This document shows positions 17,971 to 26,387 of a stretch of DNA of 64,000 nt, piece by piece (within the stretch, counting starts at the first letter, position 1; each line of letters starts with the position of its first letter). The stretch lies in contig CAZJQI010000014.1 in assembly GCA_964548275.1 (NCBI GenBank), positions 1 through 64,000 of the forward strand, written 5' to 3'. Origin of the DNA: JAUVUV01 sp964548275 (GTDB lineage Bacteria; Gemmatimonadota; Glassbacteria; GWA2-58-10). The translations under genes and the position numbers were made by a program. The notes below the pieces were generated by a model. The model saw nothing but the letters and a program-made list of their open reading frames with translations, had not been told where the DNA came from and made no database searches.

Positions 17971-18003
17971 TTGCACCTGAGCCCGGTGCAAAGATTTCTT
18001 TTA
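17971..18003 (+). terminator. Intrinsic terminator after rho
   Basis: A perfect 7-bp stem, TTGCACC (17971-17977) with GGTGCAA (17985-17991), is followed by a T-rich stretch. It lies 12 bases after the rho stop. Confidence 0.6.
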
Positions 18004-18024
18004 ATAGAATCGCCCTGTCATGAG

Positions 18025-18051
18025 GCCGGAAGTTAAGGACTTTCGGCCTTG
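18025..18051 (+). other. Second hairpin downstream of rho
   Basis: AGGCCGGAAGT (18025-18035) pairs with ACTTTCGGCCT (18041-18051): 11 pairs with one G-T wobble and a five-base loop. No strong T run follows. It may be a backup terminator or a transcript-end stabiliser. Confidence 0.4.
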
Positions 18052-18154
18052 CAAGTTTATAGCCTCATTTTGTAATATCGCCTCTGGCGGTTATTATTAA
18101 TTATGAACTCGAACGTCCGCTTGCGTGTATACAAGCGTGGTGGTTATGTTTCCC

Positions 18155-18616
18155 ATGGGTCGAATACTGGCTATTGACTACGGCGGGCGCAGGGTGGGCC
18201 TGGCCCTTTCCGACGAAACAGGGGTCGTGGCCGCCGAGTCGCTTGAGACAATCGACCGGAAAGATATCAAAGCCCCGAATACTCTTGAGCAGGAGATAAG
18301 CAGAGTCGCGGACGGCTATAACGTGGCTGAGGTCGTGGTCGGCCTGCCGCTGAACATGGACGGCAGCCTGGGAGAATCAGCGCAGAAGGTGCTCGGCTTC
18401 GCCCGGAGTCTGGGGAGTCTGACCGGCCTGCCAGTTCGCACCTGGGACGAAAGGCTCACCTCGGTGGTTGCCCGGCGTGTTCAGCGCGAACTCAATCTTC
18501 CGCTCGGCAAACGCCGCGAAAAGGGACGTATCGACAGAACCGCGGCCATGGTACTTTTGCAGAACTACCTGAATTTCCGCACCAGCCGGGGAGAGGCGGC
18601 AACCGGAGAGGACTGA
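18155..18616 (+). CDS. ruvX: Holliday junction resolvase-like / pre-16S rRNA nuclease YqgF
   Basis: A member of the YqgF/RuvX RNase H-like family, needed for processing the 5' end of 16S rRNA and proposed as a Holliday-junction resolvase. The ATG at 18155 gives a 153-residue protein starting MGRILAIDYGGRRVG, the canonical family N-terminus. Other landmarks are VVVGLPLNMDGSLG, the conserved WDERLTS, and the C-terminal acid in GRIDRTAAM. Earlier in-frame starts (GTG 18125, ATG 18146) exist; GGTGG at 18139-18143 best fits the later one, at a long spacing. It precedes mltG by 40 bases, a common pairing, and they are probably co-transcribed. Confidence 0.93.
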   Translation: MGRILAIDYGGRRVGLALSDETGVVAAESLETIDRKDIKAPNTLEQEISRVADGYNVAEVVVGLPLNMDGSLGESAQKVLGFARSLGSLTGLPVRTWDERLTSVVARRVQRELNLPLGKRREKGRIDRTAAMVLLQNYLNFRTSRGEAATGED

Positions 18617-18656
18617 TAGATAGTTATAGTCTACCGATCTTAAACGGTTGAATTTT

Positions 18657-19682
18657 ATGAGCGAATCCAAGCAAAAAGAAAAAATCGGGCAGCGGCTCTG
18701 GCCTCTCTTTCTGCTGTTTTTCCTGACCAACACCTTTTTCCTTTTATTCTTCTATTTTACCCTCTCTCCCGGAAGGAGCGAGGCGGTAAGGCTCCATGTA
18801 CCCACCGGGAGCAGTCTGCAGAAAATTTCGGACCTGCTGGTGGAAAAAGGCGCGCTCAAGTCCGGATTCGGCTTCCAGTTGATGACCAAGTTACGGGGCC
18901 TGGGCAAGGGCCTGCGCGCCGGGGACTATGTGATTCCCCCCGGGACAAGCCCCTGGAAAGTGATCTCTGTTCTAACCACAGGCCAGGGCGAGATGGCGCG
19001 GTTCACTGTGCCGGAGGGACTTACAGACAGGCAGCTAATCGAACGGGTTACCTCTGTGCTCGAACATCTAAACAGCGAAAAACTTCTCCGCCTGGCCCGC
19101 AGCGATACGCTCTCGGCCGTGTTCGGCCTGGGCTCGCCGAGTCTGATGGGTTACATGTTCCCGGACACTTATTTCGTTCCCTCGACAATCAATGAGGCCG
19201 GCGTTTTGCGGCTGATGGCCAAACGTTTTCTCCAGGTCTACGGAGAACTTATCCAGGATACTGCGCTGCAAAACGGTTTCAACAGGCACGAGACTGTGAT
19301 CCTGGCCTCGATAATCGAGAAAGAGGCTGTCCTGGACAGCGAAAGACCGCTGATCAGTTCGGTTTTCCTGAACAGGCTGGAACTGGGCAGGCCGCTGGAG
19401 TCATGCGCAACAGTGCTTTTCGTTCTCGGAAAACACAAATCCCGCCTTCTTTACCGCGACCTGGGGGTGAATTCCCCGTACAACACATACCTTCATCGCG
19501 GTCTTCCCCCGGGACCGATCTGCAACCCCGGCAGGGCAAGCCTGGCTGCGGCACTTTACCCCTCGGATACGGGGTACCTGTATTTCGTGGCCAGGGGTGA
19601 CGGCAGCCACGAATTCAGCCGCTCACTTAACGACCATAATAGGGCCAAGCGCCGTTATCAGCGCTCAGGTCCCGGGGGCTGA
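18657..19682 (+). CDS. mltG: Endolytic peptidoglycan transglycosylase MltG
   Basis: An inner-membrane lytic transglycosylase that terminates nascent glycan strands. The 341-residue protein has one N-terminal transmembrane helix (about 15-37) and a periplasmic YceG domain with a LysM-like segment (about 45-115). The catalytic glutamate is Glu221 in LASIIEKEAVL, matching the family E-K-E-A motif. Downstream landmarks SVFLNRL and SPYNTYLHRGLPPGPICNPG are typical. The ATG at 18657 is chosen over an in-frame TTG at 18648; neither has a clear Shine-Dalgarno sequence. It lies 40 bases after ruvX. The C-terminal region carries the usual HEFSRSLNDHNRAKRRYQ. It is intact. Confidence 0.95.
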   Translation: MSESKQKEKIGQRLWPLFLLFFLTNTFFLLFFYFTLSPGRSEAVRLHVPTGSSLQKISDLLVEKGALKSGFGFQLMTKLRGLGKGLRAGDYVIPPGTSPWKVISVLTTGQGEMARFTVPEGLTDRQLIERVTSVLEHLNSEKLLRLARSDTLSAVFGLGSPSLMGYMFPDTYFVPSTINEAGVLRLMAKRFLQVYGELIQDTALQNGFNRHETVILASIIEKEAVLDSERPLISSVFLNRLELGRPLESCATVLFVLGKHKSRLLYRDLGVNSPYNTYLHRGLPPGPICNPGRASLAAALYPSDTGYLYFVARGDGSHEFSRSLNDHNRAKRRYQRSGPGG

Positions 19683-19740
19683 TAATTACTTCCGCCGAAA
19701 GCGCCATTCAAAATGTTTCCCTCCATTCTGCTCCCGACCC

Positions 19741-19770
19741 TTGACAGGCTCTGCGCAATCTCTGTAACTT
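19741..19770 (+). promoter_or_regulatory. Candidate promoter for pgi
   Basis: TTGACA at 19741-19746 and TAACTT at 19765-19770 with an 18-base spacer, about 110 bases before the pgi start. It is supported by sequence match only. Confidence 0.35.
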
Positions 19771-19882
19771 TAAATTCAACCCTTTCGCACGCGCATAAAA
19801 AATTACCCTATCGCACGGGACTTCACCTGTTAGCGAAATTTTTTCCGGCTGGAAATCCAGGCCATACCAAAGGAGGCTTTTC

Positions 19883-21325
19883 ATGCGCAGATGGCGTTCC
19901 AAAAAGTGGCAGCGCCGGATGAGCTTGAAGCTCGACTACAACTACATGATGAGTGAGTTTTTGGGAGAGGGGCATGGGATTGCCGAGAACGATCTTCGGG
20001 GTCTGAGTGAAGTGGCTCACGAGATTCACGCAGAGCTTTCCGCCAGTCGGGAAAACGGCAAGATCGGCTTTTTCGATCTGCCCTACGACACGGTGACAGC
20101 GGAAATGGTAAGCGATTACGCCAAGCGCGCGTCTAAAAGATTTGAAAATGTCGTGATCCTTGGTATCGGCGGTTCGTGCCTCGGGCCCAAAGCGCTGCAC
20201 ACCAGCCTTGCCGGCGGCACGTGGGCTAATCTGGCAAGACGTAAAGCGCGGGGCAACATCCCCCGCTTTTTCTTTGCCGACAATGTTGATCCTGACACTT
20301 TCGCCCACGTGCTCCAGTTTGCCGAGCCCAAGAAAACCCTGTACCTGGTGATAACCAAAAGCGGCACAACGGCCGAAACCATGAGTCAGTTCCTTGTGGT
20401 GCGGGAACTGCTCGAAAAGAAGCTCGGCCGCAAAAATGTGGCTGATCACCTGGTAGCGATCACAGACGGCCAGCACGGACGCCTGCGCAATGTCGCCGAC
20501 CGGGAAAAATTCGCTGATTTTATCATCCCGGAAAATGTCGGGGGCCGGTTCAGTATTTTCACACCAGTCGGCCTTCTGCCTGCCGCTCTGATGAAGATCG
20601 ATATTAGCGAACTGCTTGCCGGGGCGGCTTTCATGGACAGCCGCTGCAAGAAAGACGACCTGTCTTCCAACCCGGCATATATTGCTGCCGCCCTGCTCTT
20701 TCTTGCCAACAGAACCAGGGAGATGAATATCAATGTAATGATGGCCTACAGCGACGCTCTTTACGATGTCGCAGACTGGTTCCGCCAGCTCTGGGCCGAG
20801 TCCCTGGGAAAAAAGGTTTCTCTTTCCGGCAAGGAAATATTCACCGGGGTCACTCCGGTCAAGGCGCTCGGTGTCACTGACCAGCACTCGCAGACCCAGC
20901 TTTACATGGAAGGCCCGTTCGACAAGGTGACTATTTTCCTCGCAGTTGAATCTTTCTCCGCCCGCGTACCGATCCCGAGGCTTTACCCCGAGATTTCGGA
21001 CCTGCATTACCTGGGCGGCCATACCTTTAATAAGCTCTTTACTGCGGAGCGACTTGCAACCGAGTATGCCCTGCTCGAGGCGGGAAGGCCGAGCATGACA
21101 ATCAGCCTGCCGGAGATCAACCCGTTCACTCTGGGACAGCTTTTCTACATGTTAGAGGTGCAGACCGCCTTTGCCGGCGGCCTTTACAATATTAATCCAT
21201 TTAACCAGCCTGGGGTGGAACTCGGTAAGCAGCTTACTTATGGCCTGATGGGCCGCCACGGGTTCGAGAACATGCGCGAAAGTTTCGAGAACCGCCAGAG
21301 GAAAAAGGACAAGTATACTGCGTGA
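19883..21325 (+). CDS. pgi: Glucose-6-phosphate isomerase
   Basis: Interconverts glucose-6-phosphate and fructose-6-phosphate. The 480-residue protein is in the shorter bacterial Pgi class. Visible features are the first SIS domain with VVILGIGGSCLGPKAL, the phosphate loop TKSGTTAETMSQF (about 156-168), GGRFSIFTPVGLLPAAL, the catalytic-region segment VTDQHSQTQLYMEG, and the C-terminal FNQPGVELGKQ. The ATG at 19883 is well supported by AGGAGG (19871-19876) six bases upstream. It therefore has a basic N-terminal extension (RRWRSKKWQRR), which is slightly unusual. It stands alone between mltG and hisI. Confidence 0.95.
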   Translation: MRRWRSKKWQRRMSLKLDYNYMMSEFLGEGHGIAENDLRGLSEVAHEIHAELSASRENGKIGFFDLPYDTVTAEMVSDYAKRASKRFENVVILGIGGSCLGPKALHTSLAGGTWANLARRKARGNIPRFFFADNVDPDTFAHVLQFAEPKKTLYLVITKSGTTAETMSQFLVVRELLEKKLGRKNVADHLVAITDGQHGRLRNVADREKFADFIIPENVGGRFSIFTPVGLLPAALMKIDISELLAGAAFMDSRCKKDDLSSNPAYIAAALLFLANRTREMNINVMMAYSDALYDVADWFRQLWAESLGKKVSLSGKEIFTGVTPVKALGVTDQHSQTQLYMEGPFDKVTIFLAVESFSARVPIPRLYPEISDLHYLGGHTFNKLFTAERLATEYALLEAGRPSMTISLPEINPFTLGQLFYMLEVQTAFAGGLYNINPFNQPGVELGKQLTYGLMGRHGFENMRESFENRQRKKDKYTA

Positions 21326-21427
21326 ACCTGTCCTGCTTTGCAGTTGCAGAGCATGCCGTAGCCGCTATGACGGATTAATCGCGAACAGAATCAGAGTTTA
21401 CCGTAGTGAATCTAACGGAGAAAATTG

Positions 21428-21841
21428 ATGGGAAGGTTCGATAAATTGCTCGATCAATGCAAGTTCGATGACAGGGGTTTTATTACCGCTATCGCCCAGG
21501 ACCACCAGACAGGGGAAATCCTGATGGTGGCTTTCATGAACCGCGAGGCGCTTGAACAGACACTCGAGCGTAAACTCGCCTGCTACTGGAGCCGCTCCAG
21601 GGACAAACTCTGGGTGAAAGGTGAAACCAGCGGCCACTTTCAGAAAATAAAAGAGATCATTGTTGACTGCGATATGGACGCCGTGGTGCTGAAAGTGGAG
21701 CAGACCGGCGGAGCCTGCCACACGGGCTACCGGAGCTGTTTCTACCGCCGGGTCGAGGAGAACGGCTCTCTTTCTGTTACCGGTGAAAAGGTTTTCAACA
21801 AGGGAGATGTTTACGGTAAATCCCGAAAAAAAATCGAATGA
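21428..21841 (+). CDS. hisI: Phosphoribosyl-AMP cyclohydrolase
   Basis: The third step of histidine synthesis, opening the adenine ring of phosphoribosyl-AMP. The 137-residue protein is a stand-alone HisI without a fused HisE. The Mg site is Asp80, Asp82 and Asp84 in DCDMDAV. The Zn ligands are Cys81, Cys97 and Cys104 (GGACHTGYRSCFYR). GGAG at 21417-21420 supports the ATG at 21428 over an in-frame TTG three bases earlier. The C-terminus runs on about 30 residues beyond the core and overlaps tyrA by 35 bases. An eight-A run (21826-21833) lies in that overlap. No other his gene is in the window. Confidence 0.93.
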   Translation: MGRFDKLLDQCKFDDRGFITAIAQDHQTGEILMVAFMNREALEQTLERKLACYWSRSRDKLWVKGETSGHFQKIKEIIVDCDMDAVVLKVEQTGGACHTGYRSCFYRRVEENGSLSVTGEKVFNKGDVYGKSRKKIE

Positions 21842-22949
21842 ACCAGCCGCAAAATCTCTTTACGATACAGCCGCAGTACTCGGGGTGGGCCTGATCGGCG
21901 GCTCGCTGGCCCTGGGATTCAAGCGTTCCGGGCTGGTGAACCGGGTACTTGGGGTGAGCCGAAGAGAAACAATTGACAAGGCCCTCGAACTGGGTGTGAT
22001 CGATGAGGGCTTCGTGCGACAGGAGGCTCCCCGTGCGCTCGAACAGGCAGAGCTGGTTATCCTGGCCGGCCCGGTGAGCGTGATTATCGAGCAGCTCGGC
22101 AAGATCGGGCTCTCACTTCAACACGGGGCGACTGTCACCGATGTCGGCAGTACCAAGCGTGCAATCGTGAAAGCCTCAGGCAATCTTCCTTCTTCGGTGT
22201 ACTTTGTGGGCGGCCATCCAATGGCTGGAGCGGAAACCACCGGTGTCGAATCCGCCGACCCGTTTCTCTTTCAGAATGCGGTTTACGTTATCTGCCCGGC
22301 CGGGGAACGCAACCGGGAAGCCGCCCGGAAATACTCCGAACTGGTCAGTGCGCTGGGAACACGTGTGCTGGTGATGAGCCCGTCCAACCACGACAGGATC
22401 GCCGCCACGATCAGCCACCTGCCGCAGATTGTCGCGGTCGGGCTGATAAACCTGGCAGCTTCTTTCAACAAGAACGACTCGAACACTTTGAATCTTGCAG
22501 CCGGCGGTTTCCGTGACCTGACCCGCATTGCCTCCAGTCCTTTCGAAATATGGCGCGACATCTGCAAGACAAACGCCGATGAAATAAAAGAGCAAATCGA
22601 TTCCTTTATTAAACAGCTTAAAAGCTTAGGCAAGCTAGTCGGTACCGGGGAGCTCGGGACAAGTTTCGAACGCGCGGCCAAATCTCGCGCACTGATCCAG
22701 AAAGATGCCAAGGGCTTTCTCTCTCCGGTTTACCAGATTGTGGTCACTGCCCCGGACGAGGTGGGAGTGATAAAACGAATCGCCATGGGTCTGGCCGATG
22801 AGTCGATCAATATCAAGGATATCGAGGTGCTCAAGGTGCGTGAGGGTGAGGGCGGCACGATCATGCTCGGTTTCGCCTCTGTGGCTGACCGCGCGCGCGC
22901 GATAAAGATCCTCGTCGAGATGGGTTTCCCCACGAGAATCAGGGACTGA
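21807..22949 (+). CDS. tyrA: Prephenate dehydrogenase (ACT-domain form)
   Basis: Oxidatively decarboxylates prephenate to 4-hydroxyphenylpyruvate for tyrosine. The 380-residue protein has an N-terminal NAD-binding fold (GVGLIGGSLALG), then VTDVGSTK, the active-site segment GGHPMAGAE, and SPSNHDRIAATISHLPQ. A C-terminal ACT domain (about 305-375, VVTAPDEVGVIKRIAMGLA) probably binds a regulatory amino acid. The start is uncertain: the ATG at 21807 has AAGGGAG immediately against it with no spacer, and an upstream GTG (21783) lacks any site. It overlaps hisI by 35 bases, then aroA and aroE follow, an aromatic-synthesis operon. Confidence 0.92.
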   Translation: MFTVNPEKKSNEPAAKSLYDTAAVLGVGLIGGSLALGFKRSGLVNRVLGVSRRETIDKALELGVIDEGFVRQEAPRALEQAELVILAGPVSVIIEQLGKIGLSLQHGATVTDVGSTKRAIVKASGNLPSSVYFVGGHPMAGAETTGVESADPFLFQNAVYVICPAGERNREAARKYSELVSALGTRVLVMSPSNHDRIAATISHLPQIVAVGLINLAASFNKNDSNTLNLAAGGFRDLTRIASSPFEIWRDICKTNADEIKEQIDSFIKQLKSLGKLVGTGELGTSFERAAKSRALIQKDAKGFLSPVYQIVVTAPDEVGVIKRIAMGLADESINIKDIEVLKVREGEGGTIMLGFASVADRARAIKILVEMGFPTRIRD

Positions 22950-22973
22950 GATGAAGAGGCGGCAACAGGGGCC

Positions 22974-24263
22974 ATGAACGAAAGCCTGCATAAATGCGAC
23001 AGATTTTCCGGCCAGATAAACGTTCCGGGCGACAAATCGATCAGCCACCGGGCGCTGATGCTGGCCGGAATTGCCCAAGGCACATGCACGATCCGGGGCC
23101 TGGCCACAGGCAAGGATGTGGCCAGCACGGCCAGTTGTCTGAAAGGGCTCGGGGTCGAGATCACAAAATCAGCTCCTGACACGATGTGCGTCCGAGGTGC
23201 GGGCGAACAGGGGCTAACCCGGCCTGCTGCTGTGCTTGACGCCGGAAATTCCGGCACCACGATACGCCTTCTCTCCGGTATTCTCGCCGGGCAGCCGTTC
23301 AACTCCACGATCACCGGCGACAGATACCTGTGCCGAAGGCCTATGGGCCGGATCATCGAGCCACTTCAACAGATGGGCGCAAAGATCTCTTCAGCCGATA
23401 ACGGCCTGCCGCCACTTGAAATAGAGGGCGGAGCACTGCAGGGTATAACCTATCACCTTCCCGTGGCAAGCGCACAGGTCAAATCCTGTGTTCTTCTGGC
23501 CGGCCTTTTCGCCAGCGGCAGGACAACCGTGGTTGAAAAAGTGCCAAGCCGGGACCATACCGAGCGGATGCTCCCGCTACTCGGCGTGGAGGTGGAAAAA
23601 GAGGGCCTATCGGTCTCGGTAGAAGGCGGAGCGCGGCTTTCGGCAACCGATATCAATGTTCCGGGTGACCCCTCATCCGCTGCGTTTTTCGCCGCGGCCG
23701 CGGCAATGGTACCTGGCGGGAGAGTGAGGATCGACAACCTTTGCCTCAATCCCACCCGCTCAGCTTTTTTCAAGACCCTCGCCAGGATGGGTGCCCGGAT
23801 CGAGAAGACAAATGAGCGCATACAGGCCGGGGAACCGGTAGCTGACCTTATCGTGGGAAAAGGGAAGCTTTCAGGCTGCACGGTCGACGGGGCGATAGTT
23901 CCGAGTCTGATCGACGAGGTACCGATGCTTGCCGTTTTAGCCACACAGGCGAATGGGGTTACTGCGATCCGCGATGCCGCCGAGTTGCGGGTAAAGGAGA
24001 CAGACCGCATTCGGGCAGTGAGCGAAAACCTCTCCCGCATGGGAGCACGTGTACGGGAATTTCCGGACGGCCTTGAGATCGAGGGCCCGACACAGCTCCA
24101 GGCGGCGAGGATCGAGACTTTCGGCGACCATCGGATCGCCATGGCTTTCAGCGTGGCTGCGCTTGTTGCCTCCGGCGAGACAGTAATCGAGAATGCGGCT
24201 TGCGCCGATATCTCATTTCCTAACTTCTATCTTACTTTGCGCCAACTGGCAGGCTTGTCCTGA
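22974..24263 (+). CDS. aroA: 3-phosphoshikimate 1-carboxyvinyltransferase (EPSP synthase)
   Basis: Transfers enolpyruvate from PEP to shikimate-3-phosphate, the sixth shikimate-pathway step. The 429-residue length is standard. Landmarks are the substrate-binding GDKSISHRALML near the N-terminus, LDAGNSGTTIRLLSGIL, the RPMGRIIEPL loop, SAQVKSCVLLAGL, and the C-terminal RVKETDRI and FGDHRIAMAF. The 25-base gap from tyrA and 34-base gap to aroE fit one transcript. The ATG at 22974 has only a weak purine stretch upstream. Confidence 0.96.
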   Translation: MNESLHKCDRFSGQINVPGDKSISHRALMLAGIAQGTCTIRGLATGKDVASTASCLKGLGVEITKSAPDTMCVRGAGEQGLTRPAAVLDAGNSGTTIRLLSGILAGQPFNSTITGDRYLCRRPMGRIIEPLQQMGAKISSADNGLPPLEIEGGALQGITYHLPVASAQVKSCVLLAGLFASGRTTVVEKVPSRDHTERMLPLLGVEVEKEGLSVSVEGGARLSATDINVPGDPSSAAFFAAAAAMVPGGRVRIDNLCLNPTRSAFFKTLARMGARIEKTNERIQAGEPVADLIVGKGKLSGCTVDGAIVPSLIDEVPMLAVLATQANGVTAIRDAAELRVKETDRIRAVSENLSRMGARVREFPDGLEIEGPTQLQAARIETFGDHRIAMAFSVAALVASGETVIENAACADISFPNFYLTLRQLAGLS

Positions 24264-24297
24264 TCCTTACAAGCCGGTGAAGGAGGGGTAAAAGGCC

Positions 24298-25194
24298 GTG
24301 AGCAAACAAGCGATTACAAGCCACACCAGGGTACTGGGAGTGATCGGCGATCCGATCGAGCACAGCCTGAGTCCTCTGATGCACAACCACGTGCTCGAAC
24401 GACTGGGTTTAGACTACCGCTACGTGGCCTTTCACGTGCAGCAGGAGTATGGACTCCACGTGGGCCTGGCATTCCGCACTCTGGGACTTGCCGGCCTTAA
24501 CGTGACCATCCCGTACAAGGAGACAGTTGTGGGCCAGATGGATGTCCTGACCGAGGAGGCCCGCATAGTGGGTGCGGTAAATACAATCGGGATGAATGCC
24601 AGGGGTGAGCTTGTGGGGCACAACACCGATGTGGCAGGGTTTCTGGGAGCTCTGGAAATCCACGAGTGCGCGGGTGAACTCGCAGGCAGAGGGGCGGTGG
24701 TGCTAGGGGCAGGGGGGGCCGCGCGCGCCGCGCTCTATGCGCTGGGACTTTCAGGCGCCAGGCCGATTTATCTTGCCAACCGCACCCAGAGCCGGGCCGA
24801 GGCTCTTGCCGGCTGGTTTTCCTATATTTTCCCGGATACTCCTGTGAAACTGGTTCCCCGGACAGATTTACAGTCGCTTAACAAGGCTTTTGACAACGCC
24901 CTGATCACAGTCAACGTGACTCCCCTTGGCATGGCGCCCAAAGTGGACGCTTCCCCGCTGCCCGAAGGGGCTCAGCCCAAAGCCGGCTCCGTTGTATTCG
25001 ACACGATTTACAACCCCGAGCGCACGCTCCTGCTGAGGGAGGCGCAAAAAGCGGGCTGCCTTGCTATCAGCGGGCTGGACATGCTTATCATCCAGGGGAT
25101 GGTCTCGCTGGCCTGGTGGCTCAGAAAACCGATTCCCTGGAAAGAGATGATGGACGGAATCAGGAAACGCCTGCTGGCGGAGTTGAAAAAATAG
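24298..25194 (+). CDS. aroE: Shikimate dehydrogenase (NADP+)
   Basis: Reduces 3-dehydroshikimate to shikimate. The 298-residue protein contains the substrate motif HSLSPLMHN (near 22-30), catalytic Lys in NVTIPYKE, the conserved NTDVAGF with its active-site Asp, the NADP fold VVLGAGGAARAALYAL, the NRTQSRAE pocket and the final GLDMLIIQG. The start is GTG at 24298, with AGGAGGGG 11 bases upstream. It ends the tyrA-aroA-aroE run, and a hairpin follows at 25232-25268. A seven-G run lies within the cofactor-binding coding region. Confidence 0.95.
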   Translation: MSKQAITSHTRVLGVIGDPIEHSLSPLMHNHVLERLGLDYRYVAFHVQQEYGLHVGLAFRTLGLAGLNVTIPYKETVVGQMDVLTEEARIVGAVNTIGMNARGELVGHNTDVAGFLGALEIHECAGELAGRGAVVLGAGGAARAALYALGLSGARPIYLANRTQSRAEALAGWFSYIFPDTPVKLVPRTDLQSLNKAFDNALITVNVTPLGMAPKVDASPLPEGAQPKAGSVVFDTIYNPERTLLLREAQKAGCLAISGLDMLIIQGMVSLAWWLRKPIPWKEMMDGIRKRLLAELKK

Positions 25195-25231
25195 TGAGTC
25201 TGTTTTCACAATCCCTGTAGGAGAAAAAGAA

Positions 25232-25268
25232 AACCCGGACCCTGCGCAACTGGCACAAAGTCCGGGTT
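25232..25268. terminator. Shared terminator between convergent aroE and FKBP gene
   Basis: A perfect 9-bp stem, AACCCGGAC (25232-25240) with GTCCGGGTT (25260-25268). On the minus strand a T-rich run follows, making a good terminator for the FKBP gene. On the plus strand only a weaker T-rich stretch follows, but it may also end the aroE transcript. Confidence 0.7.
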
Positions 25269-25300
25269 GATATTTTCCGTAACTATTCCTATTGATACGC

Positions 25301-25735
25301 TCAAGCTTCCACTATCTCCAGCAGCTCGATATCGAAGGACAAATCCTTGCCGGCCAGTGGATGATTGGCATCAAGAGTTACCGTATCCCCGGTTAGCTCG
25401 GTTACCGTTACAATGATCGTCTGGTCATCGGATTGTTGAAGGTTAAACTTCTGACCTATCTTGGGCTCGAGGTCAGTGGGTAAATCCTCCTTTTTCACCT
25501 CCATGATCATTTCGCCCTTGTAAGGACCGAACGCTTCATCAGCCGGGATCTTGACCGTGGATTTTCCTCCCGGCTCCATCCCGATCACTGCGTTTTCAAA
25601 ACCGCGGATAATCCGGTTTCCCCCTAATTTGAATTTCAATGGATCACGGTCTGCGGAAGAGTCGAATACCGAGCCATCATCCAGTTTTCCAGTGTAATGC
25701 ACCTTGATGGTATCACCATCCTTTGCCTGAGCCAT
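25301..25735 (-). CDS. FKBP-type peptidyl-prolyl isomerase (SlyD-like)
   Basis: A 144-residue cytosolic prolyl isomerase/chaperone of the SlyD-like FKBP class. The N-terminal half-domain has VHYTGKLDDGSVFDSS and a conserved IIRGFENAVIGMEPG. An inserted-flap region (about 75-120) follows, and the protein closes with DANHPLAGKDLSFDIELLEI, the diagnostic SlyD ending. There is no His-rich metal-binding tail. The ATG at 25735 is supported by GGGAG five bases upstream; an in-frame GTG six bases earlier is less likely. It is convergent with aroE and shares a terminator. Confidence 0.92.
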   Translation of the reverse strand: MAQAKDGDTIKVHYTGKLDDGSVFDSSADRDPLKFKLGGNRIIRGFENAVIGMEPGGKSTVKIPADEAFGPYKGEMIMEVKKEDLPTDLEPKIGQKFNLQQSDDQTIIVTVTELTGDTVTLDANHPLAGKDLSFDIELLEIVEA

Positions 25736-25830
25736 TAACACTCCCAGCTAGAATTATGAAGTAACTACCGCCTTAATTATAACCAGCAAACAGCACAGGT
25801 GCAAAGTAATTCCGGATTTAGCTCTGTTTG

Positions 25831-26337
25831 CTAACCCGAGGTCAGTTTAAGAATCAACTCCTTCCGGTCGGGATATTGACGGATCAGCTCTTCCCTGTCC
25901 CCGTGCTCGTAATCGCTGAAATCGAATCCCGGCGCCATGGTGGTACCCATCAGGGCGAAGCTTCCTCCCTCGTTCAGGAACGCGCCGAGCCAGGTTCCCC
26001 GGGAAACGACAACCTGAAGGTGCTCATCTTTTTCGACATCCTGGCCCAGGGTTAGCAGTTGGGAAGTTCCGCCGGCTTGAAGCTGAAGCATGCTGACCGG
26101 ATCGCCCAGGTAGAAATGGAAAATCTCGTCTGATCCCAGGCGGTGCAGAGCGGAGCAGGTGTCAGGGGTGAGAAGGTAATATATCGCTGTGCAGAAAGAT
26201 TTGGCTGAGCTGTATCTCCCGGGCAGCCCCTTCATTGGTATTTTTTCCTCAGAGCGGTAAGTCTCCCTGTAAAATCCTCCCTCCCCGGGCAGAGGTTTCA
26301 GGCTGAGTTTCCTGATTATTTCTCGCGCTGTGAGCAT
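25831..26337 (-). CDS. DUF985 cupin-fold protein
   Basis: A 168-residue protein of the DUF985 (YML079w-like) cupin family, a small beta-barrel of unknown enzymatic role. It shows the family pattern: an N-terminal helix (AREIIRKLSLKPLPGEGGFYRETYRS), AIYYLLTPDTCSALHRL, DEIFHFYLGDPV, RGTWLGAF, and APGFDFSDYEHGDR near the C-terminus. His and Glu residues in the barrel (His65, Glu70, His73 region) could hold a metal or sugar. GGGGAG upstream supports the ATG at 26337. It lies 50 bases past the MFS gene stop in the same direction, so co-transcription is possible. Confidence 0.85.
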   Translation of the reverse strand: MLTAREIIRKLSLKPLPGEGGFYRETYRSEEKIPMKGLPGRYSSAKSFCTAIYYLLTPDTCSALHRLGSDEIFHFYLGDPVSMLQLQAGGTSQLLTLGQDVEKDEHLQVVVSRGTWLGAFLNEGGSFALMGTTMAPGFDFSDYEHGDREELIRQYPDRKELILKLTSG

Positions 26338-26387
26338 CGATATCTCCCCGGTTTCATTCGTGAATGGACAAATTCTCCCCCCCGGTT

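Noticed and set aside
19823..21022. A 399-codon open frame opposite pgi
   Set aside because: It is antisense to a clear glucose-6-phosphate isomerase and lacks any family signature.
22888..22902. Alternating CG run in tyrA as a Z-DNA or regulatory site
   Set aside because: It encodes conserved-looking Arg/Ala residues in a GC-rich gene, so composition explains it.
24711..24717. Seven-G run in aroE as a phase-variation tract
   Set aside because: It encodes the glycine-rich cofactor loop, and core shikimate genes are not known to be phase variable.
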